Assembly: GCA_910589415.1 (NCBI GenBank)
Contig: OU342633.1
Location: 35,656,210 to 35,720,209 of the forward strand
DNA length: 64,000 nt
From: Malachius bipustulatus
Taxonomy: Eukaryota; Arthropoda; Insecta; Coleoptera; Melyridae
Direction of reading: 5' to 3'
The stretch's first letter is position 1, and every line of letters begins with the position of its first letter. The translations under genes were made by a program, and so were the position numbers. Positions 21,501 to 34,000 of the stretch are shown piece by piece. The notes beneath the pieces were generated by a model, which saw only the letters and a program-made list of their open reading frames with translations, made no database searches and had not been told where the DNA came from.

Positions 21501-22865
21501 CCGTAGGGACTATGGAGAAACAGTTAATGAAGGAAATATGGAAATTAGCACTTTGAAACCAAATTAGGGAAACTTAAAAATTAAGTAAAAAAAAAACACC
21601 GCAGAAAGCTTAATTGACAATTCGTTCGAGTATTATAATGGGAAAAATTTATACAAAAATAGACGAACTTGAATTGAATTTTCTCAACTAGTGCCTTCTT
21701 AGAGGAAAGTTTGAAATAATGGAGAGTCCCTGGGTGTAAAGTAGAATTCGTTAAAACAAAGTTATCTTTTAGTAGGGTTTGATTAACTTTTTTGTACTTT
21801 CAAAAACATTCAGCTAATCCGGCTATTTCCATGGAATATAAGTAATCCGGTAATCCGGTTCCATTATTTAAGTAAGTGGCGACTTTATATTGAAGATTGG
21901 AACAATTCAGACGAGTTAATTAGAAATGTAGAGAGCGTTTTAGTTAATTAAAGATAAAAGCAGCGCCAAGTGCCACAGAAATATTATTCAGATTTCGATA
22001 AAGGATAAAAGCACGGGATACATTCATACCACATTTGCGCTTAATTAAAATAGTACCGGGCTAATATTCGAGGATATTCAATTTCGAAAATGCTTTCCAA
22101 CTTGAAGACATTTAAATTTCAATTAAAATTGTCATCGATTTTTTATCTTCCGAGGATATTACTCCATTTTACCAGACTAGAGGATAACCTGGAGATAGAG
22201 GAGGCAAAGCATCAAATATTTTGATGAAACTAATATTCCTCAAAAACATTCCTTTTTTCTTCCACTCATGATAATATGACTATGGAAACTCCCCCGGATG
22301 AAAGGAATCAAGAATCAAGAACTAAGAACGACAAGAGGATCAAGTCAATATCCCTTACCATCGCAATCCCAGCTATTTTCAATATTGGCATTCCGGGAGG
22401 TCCGGTGCGTCCTCCTTCATTAGCAGATAATAAATCGGAAAGGCGGCGTCGAAAGAACGGACGCCGGAATACCCAAGGATACAATCACGTACTCCCTGAC
22501 AAATAGCCAGCGCGAGCCGGAGTTGCGGAGTTGGGAGTCGCCGGTGTGCGGAGTTCCCTTTAGGAAACCAAGGTGAACATGTGCACTTGATTTTGATGTA
22601 TACTTTTTCTCGTCTGCGTGAGCTATTGATCTTCTAGACGCACGTGTTCTCCTTCTTGTTCGGAGAGAAACCGCGCATCACGGCACGGCCGCTGAGCTGG
22701 GTCTGCATTTGAATTTACTCCGGACAGACGGGCTTGAATTTATCTACTTTGTGTCTGCAAAATATATATGTATATATACTCTTAGGTGACTGAGTTTTCT
22801 CCTTTTGTGGAGGCTGTCGATGTTTTTTCATGAATAAATAAAAATTCGAGGTAATTCAATCCAAC
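21501..22865. other. Spacer between oppositely oriented word domains
   Basis: The nine-base word is absent here in both orientations, and word orientation flips across this interval. A 76-codon frame (22276-22506, +) is Arg/Asn-rich and unrecognised. A short AT microsatellite lies at 22765-22782. The sequence around 22490-22740 is GC-balanced. Confidence 0.45.
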
Positions 22866-24026
22866 CGTAATTCTAGATATTTGCGGTAAGGTAGATATCT
22901 AGATCGTGATATTTGCAGTCAACAGCCACCTGTAATATTTGCACTTTCTATCTTCCAGGAGATAGGTACATACATTTATTACAATGTTAATGTAAATATT
23001 TCCTACCACAACTGTATAATATACAGCTTCTGTAGAAGTTGCTGGCAGTAGAGGCTGATACTTTAATCAAAAATACTACGGCAAAAAAACATCACATTGG
23101 CGGTGATTGTATGTATTGTGCCATTCCTGCCTTGTAACGGTTTTGCGGTCCTGGAAAGTAAATTTTTATTAGACGTTATTGCTCTCATTGACTGTAAAAA
23201 ATATTTACGGGCGAAAAATTTTGAGCTATTTTAGGTAGGTATTTAGGGTAAAACTATTTTCTTATTCACATACGTTTTGACACTGTTCTGCTATTTGAAA
23301 CATCGAATAATTGTCATTATAGTAATTGAATTTACTGTCTGAAAAGTTATATTATTTGGGGCAATTATGTGATATTTGCGGCAGGGGTGTTAGTATTTTT
23401 TGCAGTTGATAGTTTGAATTATGAAAATAAAAAATACGGTCAATGGGAAATATATTTCCAGTTGTAAGAGAAATTTTCAAAAAATTGCGGTCACGAATTT
23501 ACGGCAGGTTTCATTTTTCCAGTTCCACAAGCAGAGTTTACAAGCAATTAAAAAAAAACAGTAAAACATACAAAAATTAGTCCCAATATTTACAGTGAGA
23601 CAAAATATATGCAGAAATTTTCCTTTCTCCCTCTTCGTACATGGAAATTAACCGTAAAATAACAGACTTGTAACAATATTATATACGTTCTCATATTCCA
23701 CGCGTGGAGGTATTTGCGGTAAATTAATCAATGAAGCTACCTACCTAATTTGAAGTCTTCTACATATTTGCATTAGAGAGTTGATAATAATATCAGTGAT
23801 AAATGTGGGTAGCCGTTTACAGTTTCCTTCATTAAAATAATGATTACAGGTATTTGCCGTTGATATATCTGCGGTTAGAAAATTATAAGTGATAACGAGA
23901 AATTTGCAACGGTGTACTTGCCAATGAAAAAGAGTTCTGGATAGTACGGGCGAGAAAATTATAATATTCGCGGTTCTGCCATTGGATTGATTGTAGGGTA
24001 TTTGTGGTTACTAAGGAAATAGGGAT
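22866..24026 (-). repeat. ACCGCAAAT-word domain C (inverted), left part
   Basis: The reverse-complement word ATTTGCGGT starts at 22879 and 23712, with ATTTGCGGC at 23374. Between them are decayed forms (ATATTTGCAGT, ATTTGCACT, ATCTGCGGT, TATTTGTGGTTAC). I see no exact forward copy. The domain is interrupted at 24027 by a composite LTR insertion and resumes at 25084. Confidence 0.75.
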
Positions 24027-25079
24027 TGTAACGAAATCCAAGGCTTTCGTTGGTAATTATTATTTATTTCATTATTAGAGGGGTTTATCAGGAGTGATAC
24101 AGTTTTTACGACAGTGATTAGCAGGTTATCTCCACCAGCACCGGCTATATAAAGAGAGCCAACTGAAGGACTGACGAGAGGATCCGAGGTACTGACTCGA
24201 GAACCACTCTCTCTCTCCTTGTGAATTGAGCTCGGAGATCACCTGGGGCATGTATTGAGTGCACCCTATCCATTTACGTAGCCGGCTACAGTAGGTCGAT
24301 GAAATGAGTCGAACCTAACTGTAACCGGACATCGACAGACCGACCAGAGTGGAGTGAACTCTGGCCGGCAACCGATTCAGTATAGAGAATCAGTCGGCGC
24401 TACGTTGAAGTACCGGCTTATCCCTTCAGTCCCTATCCGACCTGTATTGAGGGCCGGATTCAGTAACAGCCGTCCCGAGGTCATATTGAGGCATCGGGAA
24501 CGGACTTTGTTTCAGGTAGCCTCGCCGCCGGAGAATATCCTCCCAGATTTCTTTCCGGCGCTTCAAATCTTCAAGATTTCAAATCTTGTAACGGGATTTT
24601 CTGTTAGGTAATGGTGATTTCCCAGGGATGGATGTCTGCCCCTTTGTACTCCGGCCCTCCATACAGGTCGGATAGGGACTGAAGGGATCAGCCGGTACTT
24701 CAATGCAGCGCCGACTGATTCCCTATACTGAATCGGTTACCGGCCAGAGCTCACTCCACTCTGGTCGGTCTGCCGATACCGGGTTACAGTGAGGTTCGAC
24801 TCATTTCATCGACCTACTGTAGCCGGCTACGTAAATGGATAGGGTGCACTCAATACATGCCCCAGGTGATCTCCGAGCTCAATTCACAAGGAGAGAGAGT
24901 GGTTCTCGAGTCAGTACCTCGGATCCTCTCGTCAGTTCTTCAGTTGGCTCTCTTTATATAGCGGGTGCTGGTGGAGATAACCTGCTAATCACTGTCGTAA
25001 AAACTGTATCACTCCTGATAAACCCCTCAAATAATGAAATAAATAATAATTACCAACGAAAGTCTTGGATTTCGTTACA
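24027..25079. mobile_element. Composite family A insertion with two LTR 5' ends facing outward
   Basis: A 1053-bp insertion flanked by the 4-bp target duplication GGAT (24023-24026 and 25080-25083). The left part (24027-24560) is a plus-oriented family A LTR starting TGTAACGAAATCC and truncated within the region equivalent to 36832 of the solo copy. The right part (24587-25079) is a minus-oriented LTR with an internal deletion, ending GGATTTCGTTACA. Both outer ends are therefore the U3 end of the LTR. Arms of about 430 bp form a near-palindrome. A 26-base filler (24561-24586) with the small palindrome AAATCTTCAAGATTT joins them. It was integrated as one unit, judging by the duplication. Confidence 0.88.
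24148..24157 (+). promoter_or_regulatory. TATA box of left family A arm
   Basis: CTATATAAAG is present in the plus-strand arm, and its mirror image lies in the right arm near 24953-24962. The composite thus carries two convergent TATA boxes near its outer ends, pointing inward. Confidence 0.6.
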
Positions 25080-25083
25080 GGAT

Positions 25084-25330
25084 ATTTACGGTTACTAATG
25101 AAATAGTGATATTTGTGACCGGAAAAACATAAAATTCCAAGATATATGTGCGGTATACATATATTGACAATTGATACTCATGATACTTGCCGCAAATTGT
25201 TATTACTTTTTTTATGCGATGAACGTATAGGAATATTTGCGGATTATAATGTTTGTTGAGGTATTTGCGGTTAAAAATTTTTGCTTGCGATTGTGCAGTT
25301 TTAAGTGCAGAAATATTATGCAGGTGCTCA
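25084..25330 (-). repeat. ACCGCAAAT-word domain C, right part
   Basis: ATTTGCGGT starts at 25263 and ATTTGCGGA at 25234, with the decayed ATATTTACGGTTACTAATG at the left edge. That last phrase resembles the sequence just left of the inserted LTR (TATTTGTGGTTACTAAGG), so the insertion fell inside a pair of related word units. Confidence 0.65.
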
Positions 25331-26505
25331 GGAAAGATAATTAATTATTGCAGCAACTAATCCAAAGAAAAATTGTAAACCAATAACGTAAGCTCTAGCT
25401 GGATTAACTGTCTTCCTAAATTCACAAAATCCTCATGAAACGCGATGCAAAGAAGAAGCTAAAAGGGGACTTGTAGCACTAGCTCTCATAAAGACATAAG
25501 TAGAAGCAATTTAATTAGCTTATTAGCTAGTTGAAGCTCCTTGCTAAAGAGACAAGTAAGCTCTCTACCCGAGTGCCTACCTACTGTAATAATATTCAAA
25601 GTAATAATAATTATACAGTGAGAGAAACTCTAATGGAGTCACTCCAAAATTATCATTAATCTGACATGTATTATTTACGCTTTATGTCCCCTAATCTCAG
25701 TGCTGACAAGATTTTTGAAGTGATTTCTGAGTATTCATCATTCTTGAGCTCCGGTTATACTAAAATTGTAATTTATCAGCATGAAACAAAGTTCATGTAC
25801 ATGTACAACATTCAAACCATCACCAATAATTTTAATAACCTCTGTCACGAGGAAAATTAATTGTTATATTATAAATGGTAACTTGCTTGTGGATTTATTG
25901 AAAGTTCCTTGCAACCCCAATGAACACACCATGGAATAACAATATGTTCGAAGCAGGTAGATCCCTGAAGGCATAAATTAATGGAAACCCCGAGCAACAT
26001 AGACCATACATTTCTGCTTTATCCCTAAACGCGTTTAAAGATAACATTTAACGCAGTGAAATGTCTCCCCGTGGAAACATTTAACAGCTCCGACTTTGAC
26101 TTGCACACCAACAACTTCGCCATCCCTTCTATTATATCTCTACGAGAGTACCTACGTATCTATAGTGTCAACTTGATGTACCTACTTTCAATAATTTTTT
26201 TTTATTCAAACGCCACTACTAGGAGAGATGCATTTAGATTAGATCTGCATCTATTTAGAGCAGAAAATGTTATTAAAAACTACAATGCATTCATGTTCAA
26301 CTTTGTGAGTCAGTAACCAGCGCAACAAGAACTGGAACTACAACTAGAACTACCCCGTCAGCCGCCCCCGTCAGCCGCCTTGAATGTTACCCTGAGGCGG
26401 ACCCGCTTCCCATTTAGATAAAAAGGGAGGAGATGGCCGCTTACGTAACGAACATGGAATGGTGAAGGATACAAGGGACATAGTGAGATATACAAGGTCG
26501 AAGGG
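25331..26505. other. No gene seen
   Basis: AT-rich sequence with short, unrecognised frames (25666-25860 and 26056-26316, both +). A small direct duplication CCCCGTCAGCCGCC lies at 26346-26374. Nothing else is supported. Confidence 0.4.
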
Positions 26506-26509
26506 ATAG

Positions 26510-27000
26510 AAATGTTTAACTCAAACTTTACGGTTATTTCAGTTATGGAGAAAAACTGGGAAAATAGGAAAATACTCCCTCATGAAAGGGAAAAATGGAA
26601 AAATAACCTTCGAACCAAGCGATTAGTCTCCTTTGTCTCTAGTTTATCTCCTCAAAGTCAGTTGAGTCTATCATCATTGGAGAATGACTTTATTTTACAG
26701 GACAAGAACTGGGAAGAGCATTTTCCTCGGGATCAAACACAACTATTTACAGGTCATCCTATACAAGCACTTAGAATGGAAGACATTCAGGTTGCCACAA
26801 AAACGATGGGCGAAAACAGGATATTTTCGCGCTGATCCAGGGATCTGTTCAGGCTGGCTGACAAGAAAACGGTGCAGATCGTATGGGTTCCTACACCTTC
26901 ATGAGAATTGGGAGATGAGCTGGCAGATCAACAAGCGAAGTTCATGCAGGGAAAAACTTTTATGGGCCTTGATTTGACGAAAGTTGTTCTAATTCGAAGC
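26510..27000 (+). pseudogene. Decayed non-LTR RNase H fragment
   Basis: In one plus frame, positions about 26868-26950 read VQIVWVPTPS, then a stop, then ELGDELADQQAKF. This is the W-V-P-x-H...G-D-E-x-A-D-x-x-A-K signature ending an RNase H domain of a LINE polyprotein. The frame stays open for some 30 more codons. Upstream (26512-26835) two overlapping plus frames of about 100 codons flow toward this point and may be frameshifted remains of the same protein, but I recognise no motif in them. It is a different, more decayed copy than the element at 7 kb. Confidence 0.6.
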
Positions 27001-27443
27001 TATGTACTCATCAAAGCCCAAAAAGGATTAAAACCGTATTGAGAGGAAGTCCGTGGCCAAATTGATCAAACTGAACCGGAGCGAAGTTGGAGTGCTCACA
27101 AGTCACGTCAGCCTGAACAGGCACGTAAGAATTATGAGGACGAGGGGCAACCCCCAATGTCTGTTCCAAATACACTAAATCTCTTTGGGTCAGACGCCTT
27201 AACACTAGCACTAGCACTACAAGAGGAATAAATGGAGCTTCTTTCGTAGAAAGGCCTCTTTCTTTGTGAGGTCGGGAAAGGCGGAAATGGCGAAGAGGTC
27301 CCTTGGTTGCTTAGTTGCGTAGAGTGAACAACCCCTTCTTACCGTATCCTCTAAAGTTATATAGTGGCCAGAAAAAAAGTGCCTGAAGCTCTTGTAGCTA
27401 GGGAGCAGTTAATTCTTAAGTGAATTCTCGTTCCCCTTTTTAA

Positions 27444-27745
27444 TGTTGGGAACTACCACTAAATAACGAATACTTTTGTAGACACTGGGTTCTTTTATTG
27501 GTTCCTGTTGTCTTGCCGATATAAAAGCTTTGGTACAGATGTGGATCATTTCAATCTTACAGTACCAGTTGTTAGAGCTACGTTTGGTGCTGTGAGTGAT
27601 GATGGCGCACCAAGGAAATTTTGCACAAAACTAGGCTAATAGTTTTCGAATTATAAGCGAACATGCGAGTTTTTCGCATCATCAACAAAGCGAGCGTGTT
27701 TAATAAATTTTCTCGCAGGACGAGCAAAATGTTGTCAGTCTTGTT
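27444..27745 (+). mobile_element. Candidate solo LTR, unassigned family
   Basis: The order of signals is LTR-like: TGTTGGGAAC at 27444, TATAAAAG at 27520-27527 and AATAAA at 27702-27707 followed by a GT-rich stretch. The string CGATATAAAAG is shared with the family C LTR. No clear CA end, primer-binding site or target duplication is found, so this remains a suggestion. Confidence 0.3.
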
Positions 27746-29240
27746 GTGAATAGGTTTAAAGCGACGTCTCCCAAATTATCAGTCCTTGCTCTGAGAGACA
27801 AGACCGCAATTACAGGATACGATGTCCTGCCGTGTTCTCGGATCGGTACTCTGACGTTCTCGCTCCAGAACTCGCCCTCTGGAGACCGAACTTTGGATTG
27901 TGAGCAGCATAACGAGTCCCGATGCGTTCATACCGGCAGGAGACGATGGATACCGAGCTAAATAGAGTCGTGTGTTCATGGATGGGAATTTTTTTGCGCG
28001 AGATTAGTCTCCCAACTTCTTCCATTTGCCGTTTAATTTTAGAGTTCGGTCTAGTAATTTAATTAATATTATCTGCAACGGTCGATAGTTTCTAAACGCT
28101 TTTCCTTCAAATGAAGATCTAGCTTACCTACTAGATAATACCTACGATTCCCGAGACGTGCGAATAATTAATAATATAATCAAAATTCTCAATCCCTTAT
28201 CAACCTTTTATCAACGCCTTCAAGTAGCGGTGAAATGCAGTAAAATCTATATTTATAAAAGGGGCTCGGTAAGTAAAGTGTCGCGTGTGCATGTGTGTTA
28301 ATCTTGATAGAAGATGAGAGTCGAGAGGGAAACTCGAATGGCTTCCTCTCATGGCTCGGGTCTACAGGATGGACTATTTAGAAGCCGTGCGGCGAGCAGT
28401 GCCGATATAATTTTTCATTCCGCAAAAATTGCACGTCATGGCATACAATGAATGTATTATCGAAGAATATAAAGACGGTATACGACGACAATGTGACGTC
28501 CTGAAACCTGAAAGGTTCCTGTATAAAATGTATAAAATCCTCAGCCGGAAGATCGGGGCGGGCGATTTAGTTTGGAGTAAATCGAGGGTTCGGCTTTTCT
28601 TTGACGAGCTTTAAAGGGTGCTTTCTACATTTTACATTCGAATCCGGGCATAAATGCAAGACTTATCCCCGCAAACATATACATCCGATAATACGAGTAA
28701 ATAGTTTAATTCAAACGAGAAAAATCGTGAAAATAAACACCCGGTAAACAAATCAAATTCGTCCGTTCCATCCATTACTTCGCAGGCTCCGCAAACATCT
28801 GTCGCTATTTTTCTCCCGATTAGTTAACAGCTATCCGGCCGGGTGTGTCGGGGGACCCCTGGTTTCGGGACTCCGGCCGAGATATACGGTTTGTATTCCG
28901 GAACGGCTCTTTGGAGTTGGAGTTGGGAACGACGCGAACTTTCCAGGAATTTAAATCACAGGTCCGGCATCTGGCACGCGATATGATCAGGAGCTGATGG
29001 GATGGAAATGAGTAACTGGATCGGATTACCAACAGGACCTGAGTTGAATCATTCTTTTACGAAATCGGTCGGGAAATTAATCACAGGTATGTTCCTTACT
29101 TATACAGCGGGGTTGTTTATGGTCTTCCCTGACCTTAAATTTTGATCCGAACAATAAATTTTGGTGCAAAATTCAAATCAAATGTCATGAATTTTACTGT
29201 TTTTTGATGTAAAAATGATTTTTCAAACGTCAAAGATGAC
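27746..29240. other. Unique sequence, no gene recognised
   Basis: The GC-balanced patches 27746-28010 and 28300-29060 carry frames of at most 71 codons without recognisable domains. The remainder is AT-rich. Nothing is repeated elsewhere in the window as far as I can see. Confidence 0.4.
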
Positions 29241-29249
29241 GTTGTAATC

Positions 29250-29990
29250 GCTGGCTACTGCAAAATTTTGAGGGGCACGAGGTGTCGTGTGAGACTTCAT
29301 TTTAAAGATATTCCAAATATCTACAAAAAATTATGTTGGTTTCGTTTATAGTCCACCCGCCCTTTTTTAAATTTTGCCCCAACTAGTCACATTTTAAAGG
29401 TAACCTAAATTTTGTGTGTATAATCGGAATACCTTTAAAATGAGGTCTCGCACAACCCCCTCCTTGTTATTTAGAAAATTGAAGTTGACAGCGACTGCAA
29501 CGTCAACTTTGACATTTGACAAATCAGTTTTACGTCAAAAAGCAGTAACGTTTATGACATTTGTTTTAACTATCTTATTCGGATCAAAAATTAAGGGGAA
29601 GAGGCACTATAAACTTCCTCACTAAGACAAAAACTGTCAAAATTGACAACAAACATTATTTTGGTGTAGATAATTGAAATACCTTTAAAATGAGGTTCAC
29701 ACAACCACCCCCTCCCCCTTATCTTTTAAAAAAATGAAGTTTACAGCAACTGCAACGTCGACTTTGACATTTAACAAATCATTTTTACGTCAAAAAGCAG
29801 TACCTTTAAAATTTGGTGTCACACGACCCCCCCCTGGCCATTTAAAAAAACTGAAGTTGACAGCGACTGCAACGTCAACTTTGACATTTGACAGATCAGT
29901 TTTGTGTCAAAATAAGTAGTCAAATTCATCACAGTTGATTTATTTTTTGTTTCAAAGTTCTATTATCTCATTCGGATTAAAATGTATGAT
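29250..29990 (+). repeat. Repeat cluster with CTTTAAAATGAGGTCTC and TGACATTTGAC blocks
   Basis: A unit with ACCTTTAAAATGAGGT-TC-CACAACCCCC followed by GAAGTTGACAGCGACTGC and CTTTGACATTTGACA occurs three times. The second landmark falls at 29481, 29736 and 29853. The last two are in tandem (117 bp apart) and the first is separated by a longer spacer. An inverted relative of the first block (GAGACTTCATTTTAAAG) lies at 29299-29315, making an inverted pair with about 29432-29450. TTATTCGGATCAAAA-TTAAGGGG and a matching phrase near 29964 are a further duplicated piece. The 69- and 61-codon frames merely read through the repeats. Confidence 0.75.
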
Positions 29991-30539
29991 CAGTAAGGGG
30001 GATGGGGGACTACAAATGACCTTGCTGTATGAAAATACACGAAAAAACAGCCCTTAGTTTCTAGAGTGTTCACCTGAATCTATGAATCTCTGTCAGTGCT
30101 TACTGAAATTACAATTTTTCTCTTCAATGGGTTCAGCGTAGTCGCAATAAATTCAACTGTCTTAATAAGACATTTATCCATGAAGCAATGTATTCATTTC
30201 CCTAGGAACGCAGACAGTTTGGGGGCATCTACCAGTCAAGAAAATTGCTTTGACAGAGCTAAAGACTCAGTTTGAATAATTCTTTAATACGAACAAAGTT
30301 CTAAGAAAGCTTTTAATGTGCCCCCAATCATAATGTGTGAGACGTGGCACCCCAACAACCAGCTCCCCAGATAAAAAAAATAGCATAGCACTGCCGTGGC
30401 CTGATTTAATATTTTATTGCATCATTTTTTCACGATTTACAATCATCAGGAGAGGTAAGAATAGCAGACCTAAGACTGCAAGAAGAACCAAGCGACAAAT
30501 ACTTCGGAACTACGGAACTTGGACATAATAAAATATAAA

Positions 30540-31010
30540 AGGGAATCTTGATGTGGGTGCCAGGGCATGTGATTCCGCGAGTGACTCAACTAGTTGGTAT
30601 ATTAGCCCAGAATCGGCCAAGGAAGTACAAAAAGTACACCACGGGGTCGAGTAAACATATGGATTACGATAAAACCTAAAGAATATTGGGGTTAAAAGAC
30701 CATGGGAAAGATTTCATCATGGAACACAAAAAGAAGATTGCCCTTAAAGAACACGTGAACAAAACGGGACTATAGAATTGAGACCTAAACTGCCGAGAAT
30801 GTAGCAAGGTCAAAAAGGGCAGCTAATCATGTTCTGTGTGAATGCGAAGCTTTGGACCGCAGAACAGGAAATATACGAACAGCCAAAAATAAGTCCTGAA
30901 GAATATGACAGCCTCATCCAGTGTACAAACTAGTACAGGGGATCAGACTGACAGAATGGGTGAAATGAAGAGGGAGTAAGCACATTAAGCCCATGAAGTT
31001 GAGGTGCTTC
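30540..31010 (+). pseudogene. Decayed non-LTR fragment with RNase H and CCHC traces
   Basis: Positions about 30552-30610 read WVPGHVIPRV, the W-V-P-G-H RNase H motif with a ruined continuation. About 240 bases on (30791-30860), across a single frame break, come CRECSKVKK and then NHVLCECEALDRRTG, the C-x2-C...H...C knuckle with its trailing EAL motif seen also in the element at 7 kb. Several stops and at least one frameshift separate the parts. The distance and order match the 3' end of a LINE ORF2. Confidence 0.65.
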
Positions 31011-31019
31011 CAGAGCGAT

Positions 31020-34000
31020 TTGGAATCAGACGACTCTCTCGAAAAAACACATACGGGATGATTCTACCGAGAGAAAAACAAATTGTCAAAGGAGATACTA
31101 TTTGTGCCGTGGTAGGGGCTCCACAAGATTTAGTTCTTGGACCAGTTTGTGAAGCACCCTCTACGACGACATCCTGAAGTTGTGAACTCCAGTGGACGTG
31201 TTGCTACCTTGCAATCGTCATCGAAGTAGCAAGAGATATTGGTTGAACGATTTTGACCGTTACTACGGGAACGATCCACTCTCACACTGTTCCATCCTCG
31301 AGGTGATTCGGAAGAATCAAAGAGCTCGAAATGTGGCAGAGAGAATGGGAACTCTCTACCAAGGAGTTATGTATTAGATACCTTATTGGAGAAATAAAAT
31401 CATAGATGGTAATGGTACAAAAACATAGCCAAAATATTCCTCGTGATCTGATGTTGAAATAGGAAAATCAGTCATTGCTATTTGTGACTATTGTCTACAG
31501 GGTGAATATAATCCCAAATACACACTCTTTAAGTCTTATGATGGGAGAGAGAGAGAGAAAGAACTATTGTTTCTTAAAGTTGTAGAGGAAGATAAAGGTT
31601 GAAAATCTTGTTGAAACTATATTGTAGAGTAAGAGTAGAGAAAATGGTGAATATGTACAAGACTGCGTCGATAGGGTAATGATGGTTAGCAATAACGATT
31701 ACCAAAGGAAATAGGAACATATAGAAAGACAATAGGACGAGGACACTTTCATGTAATGTTCGCTTGGAGGGTTCGAACACCAAAACTCGTTCAAACCATA
31801 CAATAATACGTGATTATTATCAATTTTTGTAATGTTCCGTGCCAAATGAAACATTTTTAACAGGATTGAAAGATATAACATCGATATAGAAACGTAAATT
31901 AACATTTCATCTACTGTTAAAAAAATATTCCTCTGCTGCAAATAAACTTCATAAATGAGAAATGAAAGCCCGCTGAGTGTATTCTAACCCTATCCCCGGA
32001 AAAATTGTTTATTTTCCTCGCATTGAAATCAGTCTAAACACTGGAAATTTAATTTCCAATAAAAATTAATCAAACTCGCCTCTCCCTGTATATTTACAGT
32101 TCTTTTCCGACGTGTCAACAAACTCCGATTCGCGATCTATCACGAATCCGGGTGAACGCATTTTTGGAGTCAATTTCCATAAATCTAGCAAGTCGGAATT
32201 GACATTAAGCCCTGCGGAATTGAGAATTAGTATGAGTTTTATCGTTCGGACGGTAAATCCCGTGACTTCGTCAGTAGTTTGCATTATGGGTTAATGATGC
32301 GTGAATTTCTTCTCCCTTGACAACTCCCCCGACTCCCGTTCTCATGAATCTTTCAACAGAAATGGGCGCAAAATTTGACCCAGTAATCCCTCCTTGATTA
32401 TGCCTGAAAATCTCAAAATTACTCACACGGTGAGTAACTCTTTCTTGGCAATGTTTTAATACTTTCCGGAGTTATGAGCGGTGGTAATAAAATTTAACAG
32501 TTTCTCCTGTTGGAGTTTCAGCTTTTCCCAGCTTTCAGCATCGCCGCTCCGGATTGATTCAATCGGCTTTGGTCGGTCTTTCAGGACGTATCTTGGTCGT
32601 TATTATCCTATTAAATTGTCAATGCTCAATGACTTTACGGTCTTAGAATAACCATTACTTTTCATTGCCCGTGACAGTCTATCAAATAAATATTAGAGTC
32701 ACCGTAAATTACAATGTAACCTGTAATTTCGTTATTAGGGTTCGGCTATAAATTACATTTTGTTTGCACTGATCCTGTTATTATATAATCATGATTGATG
32801 GTCGTATTTATTCTCTAATTTTTAATGATATACGTCGCCAATTTTGATAATTTATAACAGTGCAATTATTTTCATTTATTAGGAGACACATCTGGCTGGT
32901 ATGCACATATACATATATTACTCCCGAGCATTACAACTTATATAATTAAAATTTGATGTAGAACTGATGAGAAGCATAGAAATATTACGTTATTGAGTAA
33001 TTATTTATTCTATTACTTTTCGTTTTATTGCTATAGCCTATATTTTATGTCAATGTTTTGTAATAAAAACTATCTATCCACCTAACCAAATAATGATGTG
33101 ACATTAAAAAGTAAAATAATAATAGGCGAATTTTGAAACGTTCTAGCATGCGCAGTTGATACAATAGACTGGCAGGGCAGTGTATCTAAACCTAAATTAA
33201 AACATGACCGCAATGGAGTGCGATTGTACTACTTCGTTTCCTGTTCGAAGGTGTTTGTGTCATTATCATCTTACAAGTGCCTCGTTATTAAACTGAAATC
33301 CGCAGGATAATGATCTTTTATTCAATAGTCGTAGAGAATGAGAATTTTGAGACAATAAAAGTTCCTCAGTCCAGGCCTGTCAATATTGTTTAAATCGTTT
33401 ATGGTTATGGCAACATATTAATCATAGTTTATCGGATTTCCAGTCTCGCTTATGAGACACGTAAATTTCGTTTATTTTAACATAATAAATAAATCTTCGG
33501 TCTCCTTCAACATTCAAGTACTTAAGTGATTTCGTTCCCTGAATTCACGTCATTCCCTAAATGCGCACTCGCTCCATTAATTCAACTGCATTATTCTTGT
33601 TTACACGGCTGAAAACTGCATCAATAAATAACCAACTGCCAAACACTTGCATGCACTCTTTATCAGATATTACAAAAATCAGATCAATCATGCTTTAATA
33701 ATTTATCAAAAACTGTGACATTTCTAGCTCTAAATGGACTTTTTCAACTTTTTCTGTCCGTAAAAAGTGGAGCCGGAGTGATCAAAGATGCATTATGCAG
33801 TGCAGGGTAGCATGTCGCATGTCACCCCATGATCATTGTTCTTCTACAAGCCGCCGCCTCCGGGTGCCGGGGCGGCGACCGAAGTCAACCCGGGAGGTAT
33901 TTATAAAACCATTAGGCATTGCCGGTTGTGGACGCGTTTAGGATAGTCCAGGGTTGGACTGAATAAAAACTGGAACTTTTTACACGACAAACGTTACATT

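Noticed and set aside
31192..31377. 61-codon plus frame next to the LINE remnant
   Set aside because: Not recognised and not in a position expected for any LINE domain; likely incidental.
31766..31780. B-box-like GGGTTCGAAC
   Set aside because: No A box or acceptor stem nearby; a chance match.
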